Shown: piece after piece, positions 1-4,403 of the stretch | How positions within the stretch are numbered: the stretch's first letter is position 1 | How the letters are laid out: each line of letters begins with the position of its first letter | NCBI GenBank assembly: GCA_000432915.1 | Contig: HF995217.1 | Location: 4,677 to 12,561, forward strand | From: Firmicutes bacterium CAG:194 | GTDB taxonomy: Bacteria; Bacillota; Clostridia; Lachnospirales; Lachnospiraceae | Length of the DNA stretch: 7,885 bases | Reading direction: 5' to 3' | Notes under the pieces: generated by a model | Databases searched by the model: none | What the model saw: only the letters and a program-made list of their open reading frames with translations | Told to the model about the DNA's origin: nothing | Made by a program: the position numbers and the translations under genes

Positions 1-10
1 TCAATTTTCT

Positions 11-109
11 ATAACCTGCTACGCAGGTTATTGCGCCGTACATTTGCTCTGCAAATGTACGACAATGCTTGCGACATATTTCTTCTTCGCGCAAGTGCGC
101 ATCCATGCG
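11..109. repeat. Cluster of inverted repeats beyond the operon end
   Basis: Three separate hairpin units lie here: ATAACCTGC-TAC-GCAGGTTAT (11-31, 9 pairs), CGTACATTTGC-TCT-GCAAATGTACG (37-61, 11 pairs), and a GC-rich block at 68-109 with competing stems (68-73 with 90-95; 89-93 with 96-100; 98-102 with 105-109). No coding frame with a ribosome binding site covers this stretch and no promoter was recognised. It may be a small repeat element or the structured border before the next transcription unit. Confidence 0.6.
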
Positions 110-112
110 GAG

Positions 113-154
113 CCTTTTTTATGTGATAGGAAATTCCTATCACATAAAAAAAGG
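113..154. repeat. Long inverted repeat abutting the terminator
   Basis: ATGTGATAGGA (121-131) and TCCTATCACAT (135-145) are perfect 11-base arms around AAT. They extend through TTTTTT (115-120) against AAAAAA (146-151) to about 17 pairs. The T-run precedes rather than follows the stem on either strand, so it is not itself a terminator. It shares the A/T-run with the rplQ terminator, so the two folds compete for those bases. Confidence 0.75.
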
Positions 155-172
155 ACATCCGATCGGATGTCC
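146..172 (-). terminator. Intrinsic terminator after rplQ
   Basis: In the transcript direction a perfect palindrome, GGACATCC-GATC-GGATGTCC (153-172), is followed by seven Ts (146-152). The stem starts 19 bases after the rplQ stop. This is a classic factor-independent terminator and marks the end of the operon. On the opposite strand the stem is followed only by CTTTTGTTT, so weak action in both directions is possible. Confidence 0.92.
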
Positions 173-190
173 CTTTTGTTTGCTCTGAAA

Positions 191-727
191 TTATACTAAC
201 TCAAGTAATACTTCCATTGCGCCATCACCTTTACGCTGACCGATCTTTACGATACGAGTGTAACCACCCTTGCGGTCTGCATATTTAGGTGCGATTTCGT
301 CAAACAGCTTAGCTGCCATATCTACTTCTTTTGTTCCTTTTTTCTTACCAGCGTTTGCTGTAGGAACTTCCTTTACAGGATAAAGAACCTGAAGCATCTG
401 ACGTCTTGCATGAAGTCTGGAAGGCATATCTTTCTTGATTTCCTTTTCTACTTCATCGTAAACAGTAACTTTCTTTCCGTCTACAACTTCTTTTACTCTC
501 TTGCCATCTTTGTCCTTGCGGGCAACCTTAGCTGTAACCTTAACTGTTTCAAAGTTATCTTTTTCTTTTACTGCTAAAGTGATAAGCTTTTCAGCGATTT
601 TCTTTACTTCTTTAGCCTTAGCTTCTGTTGTAACGATCTTTCCGTTGTATAACAGATTTGTTACCTGATTTCTAAGTAATGCTTTTCTCTGGTCAGATGT
701 TCTGCCAAGTTTTCTGTACTTTGCCAT
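191..727 (-). CDS. rplQ: 50S ribosomal protein L17 with an internal insertion
   Basis: L17 lies near the polypeptide exit tunnel on the large subunit. The 178-residue product is much longer than the usual 115-130. The N-terminal part (MAKYRKLGRTSDQRKALLRN and KIVTTEAKAKEVKKIAEKLI) and the C-terminal part (RLHARRQ, KLFDEIAPKYADRKGGYTRI and KIGQRKGDGAMEVLLELV) are canonical. Between them, residues about 53-103 form an extra lysine- and glutamate-rich segment replacing about 4 residues in Bacillus L17, and about 9 more residues are added near 119-139. The reading frame is clean, so this is not a frameshift. The start at 727 is preferred over an in-frame ATG at 742 because that codon overlaps the GGAGG (736-740), which is 8 bases from 727. 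I recall similar long L17 proteins from Lachnospiraceae. Last gene of the operon. Confidence 0.97.
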   Translation of the reverse strand: MAKYRKLGRTSDQRKALLRNQVTNLLYNGKIVTTEAKAKEVKKIAEKLITLAVKEKDNFETVKVTAKVARKDKDGKRVKEVVDGKKVTVYDEVEKEIKKDMPSRLHARRQMLQVLYPVKEVPTANAGKKKGTKEVDMAAKLFDEIAPKYADRKGGYTRIVKIGQRKGDGAMEVLLELV

Positions 728-857
728 GTTTACGTCCTCCATTCATGGTGAATCCGGCATTGCTCTTCGGGCTTACATACCGAACCGTTAATTTGTTCCA
801 TGTCAGACAGGCATGCAAATGCTCATCGGGCTTACTTCGCATGTCGCTCTGCATTTA
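728..857 (-). other. rpoA-rplQ intergenic region with imperfect direct repeats
   Basis: The 130-base gap carries the rplQ ribosome binding site (736-740) and a repeated 16-base unit described separately. A 5-pair hairpin TTCGG/CCGAA (766-784) uses one copy. No promoter pair was found. The gap is longer than usual between these two genes and contains the GCATGC/GCAAATGC words that recur in other gaps of this window. Confidence 0.4.
761..835. repeat. Imperfect 16-base direct repeat in the rpoA-rplQ gap
   Basis: TGCTCTTCGGGCTTAC (761-776) and TGCTCATCGGGCTTAC (820-835) differ at one base. Both are preceded by GGCAT: directly at 756-760 region in the first copy, and with five extra bases (GCAAA) in the second (810-814). 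The copies are 59 bases apart, start to start. The pattern suggests a local tandem duplication that has diverged, or two copies of a small dispersed repeat. Confidence 0.7.
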
Positions 858-1817
858 TTATTCCTCAGCGTTATTCAGCTCTAAACCGAGCTCTTTCAGC
901 TTCGCTAAAACTTCTTCTAATGACTTACGTCCAAGGTTACGAACCTTCATCATATCATCGGAAGTTTTATTTGTTAATTCTTCAACCGTATTGATACCGG
1001 CTCTCTTTAAGCAGTTGTATGAACGAACGGATAATTCCAGTTCATCAATGCTCATTTCCAGAACTTTTTCTTTCTCGTCGTCTTCTTTTTCTACCATAAC
1101 TTCTGCAGTCTTGGCATTCTCAGACAGATCAATAAAAAGTCCTAAATGCTCACTAAGTACCTTAGCTGCAAGGCTTACCGCCTCATCCGGAGCCAACGTG
1201 CCATTCGTATAAACATCTAATGTCAGTTTATCATAGTCTGTTACCTGTCCGACACGGGTATTTTCTACAGTCATATTGACTCTTTCTACAGGTGTGTAGA
1301 TAGAATCTACTGCGATAACTCCGATTGGCAGATCTTCTGATTTGTTCTTTTCAGCACTTACATATCCTCTGCCCTTTGTAATGGTCAGTTCCATGTATAA
1401 TTTGCTTTCCTTGCCACCACTCAGTGTAGCAATGACCTGATCGGAATTAACGATTACGATATCCTGGTCACACTGAATATCAGATGCTCTGACAACGCCT
1501 TCGCCTTCAAACTCGATATAAGCGGTTTTTGGCTCATTTGTGGAACTCATGTTCTTAATAGCAAGACTCTTTAAGTTCATGATGATTTCTGTTACATCTT
1601 CCTTAACACCAGGAATTGAACTGAATTCGTGCAGAACGCCTTCAATCTTAACACGGCTGACAGCAGCGCCAGGTAATGAAGACAGCATGATTCTTCTTAA
1701 TGAGTTGCCAAGAGTGATTCCATAACCACGCTCTAATGGCTCAACGACGAATCTGCCGTATTTTCCGTCATCTGAGATTTCAGCAACCTCGATATTAGGT
1801 CTCTCAAAATCAAACAC
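858..1817 (-). CDS. rpoA: DNA-directed RNA polymerase subunit alpha
   Basis: The alpha dimer is the assembly platform of RNA polymerase, and its C-terminal domain binds UP elements and activators. The 319-residue product matches the family (314-329). The N-terminal domain (about 1-230) shows FVVEPLERGYGITLGNSLRR (23-42), LLxSLPGAA-like MLSSLPGAAV and the HEFSSIPGVKEDVTEIIMNL dimer region. A highly acidic linker follows (about 242-252), then the C-terminal domain (about 256-313) with the DNA-contacting RSYNCLKRAGI (265-275) and NLGRKS (294-299). It starts with GTG (1815-1817): no in-frame ATG exists nearby, MFDFERPNIEV is the expected N-terminus, and AAGGAGGG (1826-1833) ends 8 bases upstream. 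The last-but-one gene of the cluster. Confidence 0.98.
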   Translation of the reverse strand: MFDFERPNIEVAEISDDGKYGRFVVEPLERGYGITLGNSLRRIMLSSLPGAAVSRVKIEGVLHEFSSIPGVKEDVTEIIMNLKSLAIKNMSSTNEPKTAYIEFEGEGVVRASDIQCDQDIVIVNSDQVIATLSGGKESKLYMELTITKGRGYVSAEKNKSEDLPIGVIAVDSIYTPVERVNMTVENTRVGQVTDYDKLTLDVYTNGTLAPDEAVSLAAKVLSEHLGLFIDLSENAKTAEVMVEKEDDEKEKVLEMSIDELELSVRSYNCLKRAGINTVEELTNKTSDDMMKVRNLGRKSLEEVLAKLKELGLELNNAEE

Positions 1818-1887
1818 TGTAAATACCCTCCTTACAATATAATTGTAATATAGCGATCCAGCAAAGGAACGCTTCCATGCCTACGAA
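1818..1887 (-). promoter_or_regulatory. rpoA leader: hairpin adjoining the ribosome binding site
   Basis: The 70-base gap contains TTACAAT-ATA-ATTGTAA (1832-1848), a perfect 7-pair hairpin whose 3' arm, in the transcript, runs straight into GGAGGG (1826-1831). A smaller GGAA-CGC-TTCC repeat (1866-1876) precedes it. A TATATT word could be a -10 but no good -35 accompanies it. The hairpin could present or restrict the rpoA ribosome binding site. Confidence 0.45.
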
Positions 1888-2481
1888 TTATTTAGAATAT
1901 AATTCGACGATAAGCATTTCGTCAACAGGTACATCAATCATTTCTCTTGTAGGAAGTGATTTAACAGTTCCTTTTAATCCTTCGATATCCTGATCTAACC
2001 ATTCCGGAACTAATCTTCCTTCTGTTACTTCTACGATATCTTTGTATCTCTGTAAGCTCTTGGATTTTTCTCTGATTTCGATCACATCACCGGCTTTTAC
2101 AAGATAAGACGGAACATTGACACACTTTCCGTTTACCAGTACATGTTTGTGATCAACAACCTGTCTTGCTTCTCTTCTTGTTCTTGCAAAGCCAAGACGG
2201 AAAACAATATTGTCTAATCTTCTTTCCAGAAGAACCATTAAGTTTTCACCGGTCTGACCTTTCATAAGATCAGCTTTCTTATAGTAATTTCTGAAAGGTT
2301 TTTCTAATACGCCATAGATGAATTTCGCTTTCTGTTTCTCACGAAGCTGCATTCCATACTCGCTGACCTTTCTGTTTGCTCTTACAAGCTGACGGTTTGA
2401 TTTCTTGTCATATCCAAGATAGCTTGGTTCAAGACCAAGTGATCTACATCTTTTTAAAACAGGGACTCTGTTTACTGCCAT
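1888..2481 (-). CDS. rpsD: 30S ribosomal protein S4
   Basis: S4 is a primary 16S rRNA-binding protein that nucleates assembly of the 30S body and helps decoding accuracy. The 197-residue product has the N-terminal S4 domain (about 1-85) and the S4 RNA-binding fold at about 87-147 (RRLDNIVFRLGFARTRREAR, then VDHKHVLVNGKCVNVPSYLV). The N-terminus (MAVNRVPVLKRCRSLGLEPS) lacks the four-cysteine zinc cluster, so this is the zinc-free C- form, in contrast to the zinc-type L36. GGAGG (2490-2494) lies 8 bases before the ATG. In Bacillus subtilis rpsD is a separate, self-repressed gene; its place inside the alpha cluster here follows the clostridial and E. coli arrangement. Confidence 0.98.
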   Translation of the reverse strand: MAVNRVPVLKRCRSLGLEPSYLGYDKKSNRQLVRANRKVSEYGMQLREKQKAKFIYGVLEKPFRNYYKKADLMKGQTGENLMVLLERRLDNIVFRLGFARTRREARQVVDHKHVLVNGKCVNVPSYLVKAGDVIEIREKSKSLQRYKDIVEVTEGRLVPEWLDQDIEGLKGTVKSLPTREMIDVPVDEMLIVELYSK

Positions 2482-2647
2482 TTATTTTTCCTCCTGATAT
2501 TGTTTACAGTACACAATGTACTTTCTTCCAACATATTTACATTTATTATCAGAACCTCTTGCATGCGAAATCGCATCGCAATGCGCGAAGCTGCATCATG
2601 TATCACAGACACATGACATTTTAAAAAATCCAAATCTAGTCTTAGTA
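2482..2647 (-). promoter_or_regulatory. rpsK-rpsD intergenic leader with competing hairpins
   Basis: In transcript order it can form TCATGT/ACATGA (2596-2616, 6 pairs) and then two mutually exclusive stems that share one arm. The shared arm 2571-2576 pairs either with 2563-2568 (part of a larger stem 2559-2581 with one bulge) or, for its CGCAT bases (2572-2576), with ATGCG (2581-2585). A last hairpin, AGTACA-CAA-TGTACT (2508-2522), lies 13 bases upstream of the rpsD GGAGG (2490-2494). Ribosomal protein S4 is known to repress its own synthesis via its leader in Bacillus, so control of rpsD here is plausible but unproven. No convincing promoter pair or terminator was found. Confidence 0.45.
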
Positions 2648-3043
2648 CTACACACGACGACGCTTTGGTGGACGGCAACCATTATGAGGTACCGGTGTTA
2701 CGTCACGGATGCTGGTAACTTCAAGTCCACAAGCCTGTAATGCACGGATAGCTGCTTCACGTCCTGAACCAGGACCCTTTACCATAACATCAACAGTCTT
2801 TAAACCATGTACTAATGCTGCCTTTGTAGCAGTTTCTGCTGCCATCTGAGCTGCATAAGGAGTAGATTTCTTTGAACCTCTAAATCCCAGACCACCGGCA
2901 CTTGCCCAGCTAAGAGCATTTCCTTCATTATCTGTCAGTGTAACAATTGTATTGTTAAAAGACGCCTGGATATGTGCCTGTCCGTGTTCAACGTTTTTCT
3001 TTACACGCTTCTTTGTTACTTTTTTTGCAACCTGTTTAGCCAT
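2648..3043 (-). CDS. rpsK: 30S ribosomal protein S11
   Basis: S11 belongs to the platform of the small subunit and lines the mRNA exit path with S7. The 131-residue product has a lysine-rich N-terminal extension (1-17), then the family core VEHGQAHIQASFNNTIVTLTD, SWASAGGLGFRGSKKSTPYA and VMVKGPGSGREAAIRAL, and the conserved end PVPHNGCRPPKRRRV. The stop is TAG. Unlike its neighbours it has a poor Shine-Dalgarno: the best match is AGG (3055-3057), 11 bases from the ATG. With only 42 bases after rpsM, it may depend on translational coupling. A 166-base gap separates it from rpsD. Confidence 0.98.
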   Translation of the reverse strand: MAKQVAKKVTKKRVKKNVEHGQAHIQASFNNTIVTLTDNEGNALSWASAGGLGFRGSKKSTPYAAQMAAETATKAALVHGLKTVDVMVKGPGSGREAAIRALQACGLEVTSIRDVTPVPHNGCRPPKRRRV

Positions 3044-3085
3044 AATTAAACTAACCTACTTTCTCTTAAACTAAATCCTTATGGA

Positions 3086-3454
3086 TTATTTCTTCTTATT
3101 TGCTACTGTTCTCTTCGGACCCTTACGTGTTCTTGCGTTAGTCTTTGTCTTCTGACCACGAACCGGAAGTCCTTTTCTGTGACGGATACCACGATAGCAT
3201 CCGATTTCCTGTAATCTCTTGATGTTAAGAGCAACTTCTCTTCTTAAATCACCTTCTACTACCTGTGTAGCGTCGATTACTTCACTGATTCTCTTTACTT
3301 CGTCGTCTGTTAAATCTCTACAACGAGTATCTGGATTAACTTTTGCTTCTGCTAAAATACGATCTGCACTTGTTCTACCGATTCCGTAGATATAAGTTAA
3401 ACCGATTTCAACACGTTTGTCTCTAGGTAAGTCAACACCTGCAATACGAGCCAT
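3086..3454 (-). CDS. rpsM: 30S ribosomal protein S13
   Basis: S13 sits in the head of the small subunit, contacting 16S rRNA, S19 and, across the interface, the large subunit and tRNA. The 122-residue product starts MARIAGVDLPRDKRVEIGLT, followed by the helix-turn-helix region YGIGRTSADRILAEA (23-37) and the basic tail with GCYRGIRHRKGLPVRGQKTK then NARTRKGPKR. Length is normal. An ATG 75 bases upstream in the same frame is rejected because MARIAGV is the invariant N-terminus and GGAGG (3463-3467) sits 8 bases before 3454. A short inverted repeat, AATCC/GGATT (3074-3087), spans its stop codon. It is the first gene after the structured gap. Confidence 0.98.
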   Translation of the reverse strand: MARIAGVDLPRDKRVEIGLTYIYGIGRTSADRILAEAKVNPDTRCRDLTDDEVKRISEVIDATQVVEGDLRREVALNIKRLQEIGCYRGIRHRKGLPVRGQKTKTNARTRKGPKRTVANKKK

Positions 3455-3712
3455 TTTCAATTCCTCCGTTTTCCGGGTACTTTTTGTACCTAAACTTAAT
3501 GTTACTAATTGACTGGGGCATAAACACAAAAATGCCCAACCGGAATACTCCGGTCTTTCCGATACTAAGCTTCTGAATTCTCGGTATCAATAAGTAATTC
3601 TCCGTAGGCTCACTACGTAAAATTATCTTAATCAGCCTATCTTTTGACGGAAAGATAAGCTGTCAGCCGCTAAATCGTGATACTGGATAATCCTGGTCTG
3701 TTTATTATTGGA
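3455..3712 (-). promoter_or_regulatory. Structured rpmJ-rpsM leader region (candidate regulatory RNA)
   Basis: This is the largest gap in the window, 258 bases, and has no open frame of note. Hairpins visible in transcript order: a stem over the rpmJ stop (3688-3693 with 3710-3715); a long stem CAGC-TATCTTT with AAAGATA-GCTG, 11 pairs with one internal mismatch (3633-3662); CGTAG/CTACG (3603-3617); GATAC/GTATC (3561-3588); ACCGGA/TCCGGT with a 4-base loop (3539-3554); GGGCAT/ATGCCC (3516-3537); and GGTAC with loop AAAAA and GTACC (3476-3490) ending 8 bases before the rpsM GGAGG. None is followed by a T-run. The position, directly before the rpsM-rpsK-rpsD genes, is where S4 acts on a leader pseudoknot in E. 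coli. An analogous role here is inference; I do not recognise the sequence as a named RNA family. Confidence 0.5.
3562..3590 (-). promoter_or_regulatory. Possible secondary promoter upstream of rpsM
   Basis: On the minus strand TTGATA (3585-3590; 5 of 6 consensus positions) and TAGTAT (3562-3567; 4 of 6) are separated by exactly 17 bases. The predicted start near 3555 would give a leader of about 100 bases before rpsM that keeps the last three hairpins of the gap. The same bases form the GATAC/GTATC inverted repeat, so the match may reflect that symmetry. It is clearly weaker than the promoter before rpmJ. Confidence 0.35.
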
Positions 3713-3826
3713 TTAGCCCTGTACCTGTTTGTGTTTTGGGTTTTCACAGATAACTCTGATTTTACCCTTTCTTTTGATGACTTTGCACTTTTCGCAAATT
3801 GGTTTTACTGATGATCTAACTTTCAC
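3713..3826 (-). CDS. rpmJ: 50S ribosomal protein L36 (zinc-ribbon form)
   Basis: L36 is the smallest large-subunit protein and binds 23S rRNA. The 37-residue product reads (M)KVRSSVKPICEKCKVIKRKG and continues to KIRVICENPKHKQVQG, the canonical family sequence. Zinc ligands C11, C14, C27 and H32 are all present, so this is the zinc-binding C+ form rather than a zinc-free paralogue. It starts with GTG (3824-3826); no ATG is available, and an AAGGAGGG Shine-Dalgarno ends 8 bases before it. It lies between infA and rpsM as in most bacteria, just downstream of a strong promoter candidate and upstream of a 258-base structured gap. Its length makes it easy to miss in automatic gene calls. Confidence 0.98.
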   Translation of the reverse strand: MKVRSSVKPICEKCKVIKRKGKIRVICENPKHKQVQG

Positions 3827-3859
3827 GTTAAACCCTCCTTTCAAAAAAGACCGTTTTAC

Positions 3860-3888
3860 ATTATAGCATGGCAAATTTACATTTGCAA
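3860..3888 (-). promoter_or_regulatory. SigA-type promoter upstream of rpmJ
   Basis: Read on the minus strand, TTGCAA (3883-3888; 4 of 6 consensus positions) is followed after exactly 17 bases by TATAAT (3860-3865; 6 of 6), and TG one base before the -10 makes it an extended -10. The predicted start is near 3853, leaving a leader of about 27 bases to the rpmJ GTG. The spacer overlaps a palindrome, GCAAAT-TTAC-ATTTGC (3871-3886), that also touches the -35 and could be an operator or mere AT-rich symmetry. The promoter would drive rpmJ, rpsM, rpsK, rpsD, rpoA and rplQ independently of upstream spc transcription. Confidence 0.75.
3871..3886. repeat. Palindrome in the promoter spacer (possible operator)
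   Basis: GCAAAT (3871-3876) and ATTTGC (3881-3886) form a perfect 6-base inverted repeat around TTAC. It lies between and partly over the -35 and -10 of the rpmJ promoter. A repressor site is possible but there is no second copy of the full palindrome in the window. The related word AAATGTAAAT recurs in the rpsD leader. Confidence 0.35.
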
Positions 3889-3907
3889 TACTTTCACAAA
3901 ATAATTT

Positions 3908-4126
3908 TTATTTATCTCTCCAGATGATTCTTCCCTTTGAAAGGTCATACGGGGATAACTCCAGTGTTACTTTATCGCCCGGTAAGATACGGATAAAATT
4001 CTGACGCAGCTTACCACTGATATGTGCAAGCACCTTGTGTCCATTTTCCAGTTCTACCTGAAACATGGTGTTTGGCAGCTTCTCCACTACTGTTCCTTCG
4101 ATTTCAATGACATCTGTTTTTGACAT
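3908..4126 (-). CDS. infA: Translation initiation factor IF-1
   Basis: IF-1 binds the A site of the 30S subunit during initiation and assists IF-2 and IF-3. The 72-residue product has exactly the usual length and is a single S1-like OB fold: DVIEIEGTVVEKLPN, MFQVELENGH, VLAHISGKLRQNFIRILPGD and VTLELSPYDLSKGRI are all family signatures. The start is supported by GGAGG (4133-4137), 6 bases upstream, inside the end of the KOW gene. The 81 bases downstream hold a strong promoter candidate for rpmJ, so infA may be the last gene of one transcriptional sub-unit while remaining readable through. One small variation is QNF where many homologues have M-N/H-F/Y. Confidence 0.98.
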   Translation of the reverse strand: MSKTDVIEIEGTVVEKLPNTMFQVELENGHKVLAHISGKLRQNFIRILPGDKVTLELSPYDLSKGRIIWRDK

Positions 4127-4127
4127 T

Positions 4128-4403
4128 TTACTCCTCCACTTGACTACTCTTTATCAGTTTAATTGTTCTCTTGATCTCCTCATCTCTGACAGACTCTTTT
4201 GCTTCAAGCTTCTGTCTGAGCTCTTTCAGTGCTTCATTTTCCTTTTTCCAGATCTGAATATGCTTTTTGTTTTTCTTTTTTGGCTTTGCAACCGGTCTGT
4301 ATTTTCCATCCGTAAGCCATACATATTCATCTGTTTCTTCTATTATGATATATAAGGTATCTTTATCGTGTCCGGCTTTCGCCGCAGCTAGCATTCCTAC
4401 CAT
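4128..4403 (-). CDS. KOW-domain RNA-binding protein (L14e-like), function unassigned
   Basis: A 91-residue basic protein. The N-terminal half (about residues 3-50) reads as a KOW-type SH3-like barrel of the L14e/L6e/L27e style: GMLAAAKAGHDKDTLYIII, then the turn DEYVWLTDGKYRPVAKPKKKNKKH. The C-terminal half (about 54-88) is charged and probably helical (WKKENEALKELRQKLEAKES and onward). Comparable small KOW proteins occur between map and infA in many Bacillota; from position and fold a ribosome- or rRNA-associated role is likely, but I know of no demonstrated function. The ATG has an AAGGA site (4413-4417) 9 bases upstream. The stop is one base from the infA start, and the infA ribosome binding site is encoded by its last codons, so the two are probably translationally coupled. 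It is not a bacterial r-protein of the universal set. Confidence 0.9.
   Translation of the reverse strand: MVGMLAAAKAGHDKDTLYIIIEETDEYVWLTDGKYRPVAKPKKKNKKHIQIWKKENEALKELRQKLEAKESVRDEEIKRTIKLIKSSQVEE

Noticed and set aside
113..154. Second intrinsic terminator
   Set aside because: On both strands the T-run comes before the stem and an A-run follows it, so it cannot release polymerase in the usual way.
11..190. L17 downstream element (known RNA motif after rplQ)
   Set aside because: That motif is known from lactic acid bacteria and Listeria. I cannot match its consensus here, and the region is explained by a simple terminator plus palindromes.
728..742. Upstream ATG as the rplQ start
   Set aside because: That codon overlaps the GGAGG that serves the start at 727, and the L17 family begins at MAxYRKLGR.
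679..1212. Plus-strand open frame of 177 codons antisense to rpoA and rplQ
   Set aside because: It lies across well-supported rpoA and rplQ sequence, has a low-complexity Ser/Phe-rich translation typical of antisense reading, and lacks a ribosome binding site. The other plus-strand frames in the window look the same.
2539..2560. Promoter before rpsD based on GATAAT
   Set aside because: The -10 resembles consensus, but no -35 lies at 16-18 bases; the nearest TTGCGA is about 25 bases away.
2472..2678. Minus-strand open frame of 68 codons between rpsK and rpsD
   Set aside because: It overlaps the end of rpsK in another frame and runs past the rpsD start. It has no ribosome binding site or recognisable motif, and the region is better explained as a structured leader.
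3455..3529. Upstream ATG as the rpsM start
   Set aside because: It would add 25 residues with no family match, and the ribosome binding site would lie inside the coding region.
3516..3537. GGGCAT/ATGCCC hairpin as a transcription attenuator
   Set aside because: No T-run follows the stem in the transcript direction, and the T-rich stretch is in the loop.
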